Source: an uncultured Lysobacterales bacterium (GTDB taxonomy: Bacteria > Pseudomonadota > Gammaproteobacteria > Xanthomonadales > SZUA-36). From it: a stretch of DNA of 10,676 bases. The position numbers and the translations under genes are program-made. The stretch is from the NCBI GenBank assembly GCA_937974465.1, contig CALJWY010000195.1:1-10676 (forward strand), given 5' to 3'. The notes below the pieces were generated by a model that was given only the letters and a program-made list of their open reading frames with translations, was not told the origin of the DNA and did no database searches. Below are positions 1 to 5,609 of this stretch, piece by piece. Within the stretch, counting starts at the first letter, position 1. Each line of letters opens with the position of its first letter.

Positions 1-35
1 AAAACAAAAAATGGGGTTATATCCGCGATAGGTGT

Positions 36-64
36 TTGCCTCTAAATCCCCCGTGTATTAATAT
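36..64 (+). promoter_or_regulatory. Candidate sigma-70 promoter of the parDE-like operon
   Basis: A -35-like TTGCCT (36-41) and a -10-like TAATAT (59-64) are separated by exactly 17 bases. Each matches the consensus at 4 of 6 positions. The -10 lies inside the palindrome at 53-73, so a protein bound there would block RNA polymerase. This is the arrangement expected of a self-regulated toxin-antitoxin operon. The call rests on motif and spacing only. Confidence 0.5.
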
Positions 65-73
65 TTAATACAC
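53..73. promoter_or_regulatory. Perfect palindromic operator, likely ParD binding site
   Basis: The arms GTGTATTAA (53-61) and TTAATACAC (65-73) are exact reverse complements around a TAT centre. They end 17 bases before the preferred antitoxin start codon and cover the candidate -10 box. Ribbon-helix-helix antitoxins of the ParD family generally repress their own operon through such palindromes. The palindrome is seen directly; binding by this ParD is inferred. Confidence 0.7.
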
Positions 74-90
74 ACATGGAGGAAAAATTG

Positions 91-336
91 ATGGCCAGGA
101 ACACATCAGTCACATTGGGTCAGCATTTTGACGAATTCGTACTGAAAAAAATCACCGAGGGCCGTTTTCAAACGGTCAGCGAGGTTGTACGAGCCGGGTT
201 GCGCAAGCTGGAACAGGATGAAACAAAGCTGCAAGCACTCAGAGAAAAACTCCAGGCTGGCGAGGACAGCCCAATTGTTGAAAACTTCAATGGCAAACAA
301 TTACTAGCTGACCTCCACAAGAAATATGTTGAATGA
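91..336 (+). CDS. parD: ParD-like ribbon-helix-helix antitoxin
   Basis: An 81-residue protein of the ParD/CopG type, predicted to neutralise the ParE-like toxin encoded next and to repress the operon. Residues 4-10 (NTSVTLG) fit the DNA-binding beta strand. Residues 11-44 fit the two helices of a ribbon-helix-helix fold, including the family-like stretch FQTVSEVVRAGLRKLEQDE at 26-44. The charged C-terminal half (about 45-81) is the part that usually wraps the toxin. An in-frame ATG lies at 76, but the ATG at 91 is preferred: GGAGG at 78-82 is a well-placed ribosome binding site for it, and the family normally begins with a short sequence before the beta strand. The stop codon overlaps the toxin start (ATGA), suggesting translational coupling. 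Function is by family resemblance. Confidence 0.85.
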   Translation: MARNTSVTLGQHFDEFVLKKITEGRFQTVSEVVRAGLRKLEQDETKLQALREKLQAGEDSPIVENFNGKQLLADLHKKYVE

Positions 337-626
337 CGCCATCGTATTCAATCAGGGCATTGGCCAGGGCTGACCTGGAAGAAATCTGGCTTTTTACCTT
401 TAAGGAATGGGGGGTGGAGCAGGCAGACAAATACCTGGATGCTCTGTTCTCAAGATTTGAGTGGCTCTGTGAGCACCCATACACCGGCAAAAATCGTGAG
501 GATATAAAGAACGGTTATTACTGTTTTCCTGAAGGAATGCATTTGGTTTTTTATACAATGACAGCGTACGGTATAGATATCATTGGTATCCCACATCAAA
601 ACACGGATTTCATTGGTCATTTTTGA
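333..626 (+). CDS. parE: ParE/RelE-superfamily toxin
   Basis: A 97-residue protein with the general ParE plan. It has an N-terminal strand and helix (residues 5-25, with LARADLEEIWLFT), a second helix with WGVEQADKYLDAL (26-38), the HPYTGKNREDI turn (48-58) and a strand GMHLVFYTM (68-76). ParE toxins poison DNA gyrase; related RelE members cleave mRNA. The start overlaps the antitoxin stop by four bases, the usual arrangement for this family. Two positions usually basic look altered: GYYCF (61-65) where many relatives have an Arg after GY/GL, and IPHQNTDFIGHF (86-97) where many have LHxRMD. The target or potency may therefore differ, or the toxin may be weakened. Family assignment is firm; target is not. 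Confidence 0.85.
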   Translation: MTPSYSIRALARADLEEIWLFTFKEWGVEQADKYLDALFSRFEWLCEHPYTGKNREDIKNGYYCFPEGMHLVFYTMTAYGIDIIGIPHQNTDFIGHF

Positions 627-725
627 ATTGGGCAACTGAATGACATGCTTTAGTAAGTTTAATCAGACAGCCCTTGGGTCAGAGTCAGGTGCCAGAGTAA
701 GCAGCCTGGGAGTCAAGGGGAGAAA

Positions 726-801
726 TGGTGCCGGCACCAAGATTTGAACTCGGGACCTACTGATTACAAATCAGTTGCTCTACCAGCTGAGCTATACCGG
801 C
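726..801 (-). tRNA. tRNA-Thr (anticodon UGU)
   Basis: Read on the minus strand, this 76-base sequence folds as a standard cloverleaf. The acceptor stem GCCGGTA pairs with TGCCGGC (one G-U pair). The D stem is GCTC/GAGC and the anticodon stem ACTGA/TCAGT encloses loop TTTGTAA. The T stem CCGAG/CTTGG carries loop TTCGAAT. The anticodon TGT is at 766-768 and reads ACA-type threonine codons. The 3' CCA is encoded (726-728). It closely resembles E. coli thrU, the first tRNA of the thrU-tyrU-glyT-thrT-tufB operon, but no further tRNA is visible between its 3' end and the left window edge. Confidence 0.97.
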
Positions 802-823
802 ACTGGATATATCAGGGGGTGGG

Positions 824-852
824 ATTTTATGTGCTGTGAGCCGCCAGTGCAA
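824..852 (-). promoter_or_regulatory. Promoter of tRNA-Thr
   Basis: On the minus strand, TTGCAC (-35, 847-852) and TAAAAT (-10, 824-829) are exactly 17 bases apart. The bases after the -10 are C-rich (CCCACCCCC), a GC-rich discriminator typical of stable-RNA promoters under stringent (ppGpp) control. Initiation about seven bases beyond the -10 would leave a leader of about 16 bases before the mature tRNA. An AT-rich segment immediately upstream of the -35 could act as an UP element. Stringent control is inferred. Confidence 0.75.
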
Positions 853-853
853 T

Positions 854-871
854 GTTTTTAGACGTAAAAAC
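854..871. repeat. AT-rich inverted repeat between SPOR gene and tRNA promoter
   Basis: GTTTTTA (854-860) and TAAAAAC (865-871) are perfect 7-base complements around a 4-base GACG loop. The repeat includes the last base of the SPOR-gene stop codon and ends two bases upstream of the tRNA -35 box. It could be a weak transcription end for the upstream run, or an UP element for the tRNA promoter. A GC-rich stem is lacking, so I do not call it a confident terminator. Confidence 0.4.
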
Positions 872-1581
872 TACTCCGGGTTCATTGCGGATTGCGTCAG
901 GCCCGGAAAATCATCAACTACGGTGGGATCCGGCTCATCCTGTTCTGGGCACGGCATAACGCGTTGCGTGAAATCATTCGGCCGGTTTTGCATATCCAGC
1001 GCGATTAAACCGGCGCCAGGGGCCTGTTCATAATCCAGCCAATAACGGATCTCGGTCTGGCGCTGGACACGCATCAGCGGTTCATAGCCTTTGTCTTCAA
1101 GCCCCTTTTTGCGCTTCAAGGCATTTTCCTGGCGCAGGAAATAACCCAGCGAAATACTATTGGCCCAGTCTCCCTGGTAGACGATCCCGATATCTTTCAA
1201 TCCCAATGCCTGCAATGACAACAAGGCCCGGTTCGCTTCCAGCAGCGACACATAAGGCGGCATGAATACCCAGTAGCCCTTTTCCACCAGCGCCTGCGTC
1301 TGTCTCTCATAAACCCTGGAAGCCACTTCCTGTAATTTGGTCCGTATTTCTGCCATATCTTCAGATGCATAAAATGGCCCCAGGCTAAAGCACTGCCGGT
1401 TGCCGGTCATCAGGGCCTCATCCTGTGCCAGCTCGCCAAACAGGTGAATGGTTGGAATATTGGTGTCTTCCGGCTCGGCCTGGCTACTCATGGTCTTCTG
1501 TTGGTCAACAGGTTGACTGCCCTGAAATGCTATTAACAGCAGATTGGCTACAACCAGGGTGATTACGACAATTCTCAACAT
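871..1581 (-). CDS. SPOR-domain-like membrane-anchored protein
   Basis: A 236-residue protein with a hydrophobic N-terminus (residues 2-19) that should act as a signal anchor, leaving the rest in the periplasm. After a linker, residues about 63-172 resemble the SPOR-like module found beside birA in many gammaproteobacteria. It begins CFSLGPF (64-70), continues YWVFMPPYVSLLEANRALLSL (103-123), and ends ISLGYFLRQENALKRKKGLEDKGYEPLM (143-170). SPOR domains bind denuded peptidoglycan at division sites, but that role is not shown here. The acidic, proline-containing tail (about 211-236) has no recognised motif. It starts seven bases after birA stops, so co-transcription is likely; its ribosome binding site is weak. 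In Pseudomonas-type genomes coaX lies between these two genes, and here it does not. Confidence 0.7.
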   Translation of the reverse strand: MLRIVVITLVVANLLLIAFQGSQPVDQQKTMSSQAEPEDTNIPTIHLFGELAQDEALMTGNRQCFSLGPFYASEDMAEIRTKLQEVASRVYERQTQALVEKGYWVFMPPYVSLLEANRALLSLQALGLKDIGIVYQGDWANSISLGYFLRQENALKRKKGLEDKGYEPLMRVQRQTEIRYWLDYEQAPGAGLIALDMQNRPNDFTQRVMPCPEQDEPDPTVVDDFPGLTQSAMNPE

Positions 1582-1588
1582 GTGGTTA

Positions 1589-2572
1589 TTATATATTTCT
1601 TCTATTCAGGCTGACGTCCCCTGAATACAATTTTAATTGCTCTTTTCCCGTATCCAGCAGCAGGGCACCCCTGTTATCAATGCCCCTCGCAACACCATGG
1701 AGCGGGCCGCTGTCCGCATAGACATCGATTTGCCGGCCTTTTAATCCATCCCACAAATTCCAGTCCTGTCGGAATGGTTCAAATCCGCTCTGAGAAAAAA
1801 GCTCGATATCATGAAACAACCCGGCAAGCAGCATGCCCGCGAGCTTATTGCGTGAGACCTGCGGCAACCGCGAATGAACATCTGTCCAGGGTTGATCGAT
1901 TTCCGCGGTTGCAACAGTTGCAGGCATATGTATGTTAATCCCGACCCCCATCACGGCATGACACGGACCATGAACATCGCCCTGAATTTCCACCAGGCAG
2001 CCGCATAATTTACGACCATCCAGCATCAGGTCATTCGGCCACTTTACCGAATGTCCTTTCAAGCCCGCACTGGCGAGGGCTTTGGCGGCTGCCAGCGCGA
2101 CGACCAAGGGCAGACAACCAAGCTCGGAAAGTGACTGGTCAAATTTCCAACCCAGCGACATATAAAGGTTTCTGCCATAGGGTGAATGCCATTGCCGGTC
2201 GCGCCTGCCCCGGCCACCGGATTGATGCTCGGCAAGCATAATGCTTGCATGCTGCTCATCAAGAGGTGAACGGCGCAATGCTGAGTTGGTTGAATCTATG
2301 GAAGATTCAATATCCAGCCTGCCTATCTTGGGCGCGATCGCAGGATCAATTGCGGCCAGAACAAGGGGCTTGTCCAGAAGCTCCAGTGGTTCCTTCAGGC
2401 GATAGCCCTGGCCGGCGACGGCATCAACTTCAATTCCGAGTTGACGTAAGGCTTCCACGTGTTTCCAAACTGCCGCCCGGCTGCAACCCAGTTGCGTCGC
2501 AATCGCCTCGCCGGAGCGGGTTTCCGTTTCAGACAAATAACCGGCCAATTGCTGGACAAGTGCACCACTCAT
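1589..2572 (-). CDS. birA: BirA, biotin-[acetyl-CoA-carboxylase] ligase and biotin operon repressor
   Basis: This cytoplasmic enzyme makes biotinyl-5'-AMP and transfers biotin to the AccB (BCCP) subunit of acetyl-CoA carboxylase. At 327 residues it is the two-function type. A winged helix-turn-helix lies at about 5-60 (GCSRAAVWKHVEALRQLGIEV at 29-49). The central ligase domain has DSTN (93-96), GGRGRRDRQW (119-128), KWPND (177-181), RKLCGCLVE with Lys188 in the usual catalytic place (187-195), and GVGIN (209-213). The C-terminal SH3-like domain spans about 278-323. E. coli BirA has GRGRRGR in the biotin-binding loop; here the second-last residue is Asp125. It lies 15 bases after plsY and seven before the SPOR gene. 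The DNA-binding domain suggests it could repress biotin genes, none of which are in the window. Confidence 0.95.
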   Translation of the reverse strand: MSGALVQQLAGYLSETETRSGEAIATQLGCSRAAVWKHVEALRQLGIEVDAVAGQGYRLKEPLELLDKPLVLAAIDPAIAPKIGRLDIESSIDSTNSALRRSPLDEQHASIMLAEHQSGGRGRRDRQWHSPYGRNLYMSLGWKFDQSLSELGCLPLVVALAAAKALASAGLKGHSVKWPNDLMLDGRKLCGCLVEIQGDVHGPCHAVMGVGINIHMPATVATAEIDQPWTDVHSRLPQVSRNKLAGMLLAGLFHDIELFSQSGFEPFRQDWNLWDGLKGRQIDVYADSGPLHGVARGIDNRGALLLDTGKEQLKLYSGDVSLNRRNI

Positions 2573-2587
2573 CCGTGTATGGCCCGT

Positions 2588-3217
2588 TTAGGGTTTGCGG
2601 GAAAAAAGATGTATTTTCTCAAAACGATATTCAGTTCCATTCCAAAGGCTGCGCATATTGACTCGATGCGTGAACAACAAAAAGACTGCCAGAACGACTG
2701 CAAATATCACCAACTGCTGGCCACCAAGCCACCAGGTTGCGGGAACCAGGCTAAACCCGGCCAGAACAGTTGATAGGCCCACATATCCTGTCAGCACCAG
2801 CGTGACAACCCAGGTGACAGCCAAGGGAATCAAGACCCAGGGCTCAATGATGATCAGTGCCCCGACTGCTGTTGCAGCACCCTTTCCACCTCTAAAGCCG
2901 TGCCAGACGGGAAAACAGTGACCCACGATAGCGGCGAAACCACAAATCATGACCAGCGTGCTCTGCTCCATGGGAGCGGCCGTGTTGCCAAAACTGATCA
3001 CTGGAATCAACCAGGCCGCAATAAACCCTTTTCCAACATCAATGATCACAACGCCGAGGGCAAATAACCAACCCTGGGTACGAAATGCATTGGTGCCACC
3101 GGCGTTACCACTGCCCTGACCTCGAATATCGACTTTTCTTAGCTTGCCCAACAGCAAGCTGCCTGAGACTGAACCCAACAGGTATGCCAGAATCACTTTT
3201 ACGATCAATGTAGTCAT
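2588..3217 (-). CDS. plsY: PlsY, acyl-phosphate:glycerol-3-phosphate acyltransferase
   Basis: This inner-membrane enzyme transfers an acyl chain from acyl-phosphate to sn-glycerol-3-phosphate, giving lysophosphatidic acid, the first step of phospholipid synthesis. The 209-residue protein is strongly hydrophobic with several membrane segments. It carries the family's conserved loops: GSGNAGGTN (35-43), GHCFPVWHGFRGGKGAAT (99-116) and TGYVGLST (143-150). The tail HRVNMRSLWNGTEYRF (184-199) also matches the family, and the length is typical. An AGGGA ribosome binding site (3221-3225) supports the start at 3217. It begins 13 bases after the FakA-FakB-like gene ends. That neighbour is predicted to make acyl-phosphate, PlsY's substrate, so the pair may form a route from free fatty acid into phospholipid. 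Confidence 0.95.
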   Translation of the reverse strand: MTTLIVKVILAYLLGSVSGSLLLGKLRKVDIRGQGSGNAGGTNAFRTQGWLFALGVVIIDVGKGFIAAWLIPVISFGNTAAPMEQSTLVMICGFAAIVGHCFPVWHGFRGGKGAATAVGALIIIEPWVLIPLAVTWVVTLVLTGYVGLSTVLAGFSLVPATWWLGGQQLVIFAVVLAVFLLFTHRVNMRSLWNGTEYRFEKIHLFSRKP

Positions 3218-3230
3218 AGGTCCCTGGTAT

Positions 3231-5033
3231 TCAATTTAACTGCTCAGGCTGCGGTATATATCCAACGATCAGTCCTCCCGGACCAAGATGTACGCCGAGA
3301 GCGGGGCCGGCCTCTGTAAGATGACAGGAATGAACCCTCGTGTGCTTGCCCAGTATATACCGTCGTAATTCGCGTGCACCTTGCGGATTTGCACCGTGAG
3401 CGATCAAAATGCGATAAGTCACGTCCTTTTTCATTTGCTTCAGTGCTACTCTGCCCAGGGCTGCAGGTTTCGCGCCTTTACCGGTTGAAAACCCACCAAG
3501 ACTGAAGCGGCCTTTTTTAGCGGTCAGCACCGGGCTGATGTGCAGGACATCTGCAATCTTCTTAACCCAAGCCGGCAAGCGGCCACCGCGTACCACGTAG
3601 GAAAGATCATCCGGTATTGCAAACACCCGTGACAGCGGTCTGTACTCCTCCAGCAGTGATTGAATGTCCTCCAGCGACATGCCCTGCTGCGCGGCTTCCG
3701 CTGCGATGATGACAAGAACCCCCTCACCACAACTGCCACTCTCCGTATCGAAAACGCGAACCCGGTTGTCAAAACGTTCTGCCGCAGTTCTGGCGGCCTG
3801 GGTAGTGCCACTGAGAAGCTCGGAAAGACCGACCGACATGACCTGGTAGCCATGCGCGGTCAGGAGATCATATTGGCGGCTGAAATCACCTACCGGTGGC
3901 TGCGAGGTCTTGGGCGATTCCTCACACTCAAGCAACATTCGATATAACTCGGCAGATGACAGGGACACATGGTCAATGTACTCGGTTGTTCCAAAATTAA
4001 GCCGCGCAGAGACCATGTGGATCGCCAGTCTCTCCTGCTCTTCAAACGGAATATCCGCGCCTGAATCCGTAACAATTGCAACCTGCCCGGTATGGTTCAT
4101 CAGGTTATGCTGACGTTCCATGTCATCGGCTTTTTGCTGGTGGAGTTCGCCAAACTCCTCACATGCCAGGTAGGCCTCTCCAGGGTTATTTACATGAATA
4201 TGCACCCTGACACGCTCATTACCCCCTGCGACAACCAGAGAACTGCAGTCCAGCTGTTCCAGCCGGTCCATTATTGCGACCCGATCAAGACCGGCACCTT
4301 CAATCACACATTCAGTGCAGAATCGATGCTCGCCGGTGTCCATTTCCATCGCTGTCCAGTCACCGGAGCCGATGTCACCCATATCGAAGCCGGCGTCATC
4401 AGTCTCCCCGTGTTCGATAAACGCCCAGATACCCTCCAACAGATCCACGAAACCCTGCCCGCCTGCATCCACCACGCCAGCACTTTTCAAAACAGGCAGC
4501 AACTCCGGTGTATTGGCCAGCGACTCCCGCGCACGCAGCAGACCGTAATCCAGTAATGCATGTATATCTTCAACGCCTTCATTGTGTTTTTCTTCAAGCG
4601 CGGTTGAAAAATCTTCCAGCACCGTTGGCAGTGTGCCGGCCACGGGTTCCGACATGGCAGTCCAGGCCGCTTCCGCACCCGCCTTGCTGGCTGCAACCAG
4701 GTCTGCCGCGGCAAGAACAGCCTGGTCGCTTAAAGCCTCACTGAAACCATGGAAATACTGCGCCATGATGGCGCCGGAATTGCCCCTGGAACCGTCCAGG
4801 GATGCACGCGCCAAGCGTTCCATTAGGTCTTTCAGGGTCAGATCATGTGAATGCTGGACTGCCTCTTGAATGACCTTGAAGCTAAAAGCCATGTTGGTGC
4901 CGGTATCACCATCAGGCACCGGAAACACATTAATCCGATCAATATATTCGCGCCGCTGAAACAGACGTTGAATACCAGCAGACAGGCCTCGCACCATTCG
5001 GTTTGAGTCAATATATGCAATGGCTTTTTTCAT
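3231..5033 (-). CDS. DAK2-DegV fusion, FakA-FakB-like fatty acid kinase
   Basis: A 600-residue cytoplasmic fusion. The N-terminal DAK2/DhaL-type domain (about 1-200) has NVFPVPDGDTGTNM (35-48), whose Asp residues bind Mg-ATP, then GSRGNSGAIMAQ (81-92) and VLKSAGVVDAGGQGF (181-195). A short middle part (about 236-300) has FCTEC and VHIHVNNPG, resembling the FakA middle domain; Cys239, His278 and His280 may be its metal-type ligands. The DegV domain (about 317-600) has VTDSGADI (321-328), TSQPP (376-380), LSGTTQAA (407-414), RGGR (482-485) and GPALGVHLGPGG (576-587), residues that hold a fatty acid. In Firmicutes FakA (kinase) and FakB (fatty-acid carrier) are separate and together make acyl-phosphate. 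Here both are in one chain beside plsY. Catalysis is inferred. The start fits the family although the ribosome binding site is poor. Confidence 0.88.
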   Translation of the reverse strand: MKKAIAYIDSNRMVRGLSAGIQRLFQRREYIDRINVFPVPDGDTGTNMAFSFKVIQEAVQHSHDLTLKDLMERLARASLDGSRGNSGAIMAQYFHGFSEALSDQAVLAAADLVAASKAGAEAAWTAMSEPVAGTLPTVLEDFSTALEEKHNEGVEDIHALLDYGLLRARESLANTPELLPVLKSAGVVDAGGQGFVDLLEGIWAFIEHGETDDAGFDMGDIGSGDWTAMEMDTGEHRFCTECVIEGAGLDRVAIMDRLEQLDCSSLVVAGGNERVRVHIHVNNPGEAYLACEEFGELHQQKADDMERQHNLMNHTGQVAIVTDSGADIPFEEQERLAIHMVSARLNFGTTEYIDHVSLSSAELYRMLLECEESPKTSQPPVGDFSRQYDLLTAHGYQVMSVGLSELLSGTTQAARTAAERFDNRVRVFDTESGSCGEGVLVIIAAEAAQQGMSLEDIQSLLEEYRPLSRVFAIPDDLSYVVRGGRLPAWVKKIADVLHISPVLTAKKGRFSLGGFSTGKGAKPAALGRVALKQMKKDVTYRILIAHGANPQGARELRRYILGKHTRVHSCHLTEAGPALGVHLGPGGLIVGYIPQPEQLN

Positions 5034-5217
5034 GGGTCAACCCGGTCAAATCGTTATGATGGAAAGTCTATCACGCTACAAATGCGAACTGCTCACAAAG
5101 TCTACAGGTGGCTCTTCCCGGTGTTGTGACTTGGCGAAAAAAACCGGCTTTTGGCTGAAATCACGCTATTTTCCAGGCTGATGCCGCAAAAAACCCTTAC
5201 TGGGCCTTATGGCACAT

Positions 5218-5234
5218 TTGGCACGGAACCTGCA
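5218..5234 (+). promoter_or_regulatory. Candidate sigma-54 (-24/-12) promoter of the PspC-domain gene
   Basis: TTGGCACG (5218-5225), four bases, then CTGCA (5230-5234) match the sigma-54 consensus TTGGCACG-N4-TTGCA at all but one base. The GG (5220-5221) and GC (5232-5233) are exactly ten bases apart, as sigma-54 requires. Transcription would start near 5245, about 23 bases before the gene. The E. coli psp genes are sigma-54/PspF-dependent, so the promoter type fits the gene. A competing reading is a sigma-70 -35 (TTGGCA) with a poor -10 (CACTAT, 17 bases on). Confidence 0.6.
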
Positions 5235-5267
5235 TCGTTACACTATAGAGCAAGACTGGAGAAAGCT

Positions 5268-5588
5268 ATGCAAACAGAACCCTTCTTTGACAGTATCAAG
5301 AGAAACCTGAACGGTGAACCGGGCCAGCCAATCGTGCTGGGTGTCTGTAAGACACTGGCCGCGCGTTTTAACCAGGAAGTCTGGTTGATCCGCCTGGCGG
5401 CTATAGTGCTTGGGGTTTTCTACAGCTCTGTTACCCTGGTGGTTTATGTCTTGCTGGGTCTGTTTATGCAAGAGACATCTCATCGCACCAAGAGCCTCTT
5501 CGAAGGCATCGGTATCTGGTTCAGGGAGTTTACCGATAAAGTCGCCGCTAAATTCGGTGGCGGCGGACATACCGACAGGGATTACTAA
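5268..5588 (+). CDS. Small PspC-domain membrane protein
   Basis: A 106-residue protein with a PspC domain at about 8-68: KRNLNGEPGQPIVLGVCKTLAARFN followed by a membrane segment IRLAAIVLGVFYSSVTLVVYVLLGLFM (41-67). The C-terminal part (about 70-96) could form an amphipathic helix (SLFEGIGIWFREFTDKVAAKF) and ends in a glycine-rich tail. PspC proteins sense or respond to inner-membrane stress; here no pspA, pspB or pspF is visible. The reading frame is open back to 5151, but the ATG at 5268 is preferred because GGAG (5258-5261) is a good ribosome binding site and the upstream part overlaps the candidate promoter. The gene stands alone, divergent from the fatty acid kinase gene and convergent with the Kelch gene. 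Confidence 0.8.
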   Translation: MQTEPFFDSIKRNLNGEPGQPIVLGVCKTLAARFNQEVWLIRLAAIVLGVFYSSVTLVVYVLLGLFMQETSHRTKSLFEGIGIWFREFTDKVAAKFGGGGHTDRDY

Positions 5589-5609
5589 TCCATTCCCGTA
5601 CGGATCAGT

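Noticed and set aside
671..719. CCCTTG and CAAGGG arms as a terminator beyond tRNA-Thr
   Set aside because: Only six base pairs with a loop of 37 bases and no T run on either strand.
1..725. Copy of the tRNA-Thr 3' end marking an attachment site
   Set aside because: I found no second copy in this stretch; it could lie outside the window.
2245..2661. Plus-strand open frame (138 codons) opposite birA and plsY
   Set aside because: It spans the birA-plsY junction in antisense and has no recognisable domain.
4092..4556. Long plus-strand open frame (154 codons) inside the kinase fusion gene
   Set aside because: It is antisense to a well-supported coding region with intact family motifs, and its translation resembles no known fold.
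5035..5049. Two direct GGTCAA copies at the start of the kinase fusion gene, as an operator
   Set aside because: Only two six-base copies, one touching the start codon region, with no match to a lipid regulator site I know.
5596..5603. CCGTACGG palindrome between the convergent PspC and Kelch genes, as a terminator
   Set aside because: It has no loop and no T run, so it cannot form a useful hairpin.
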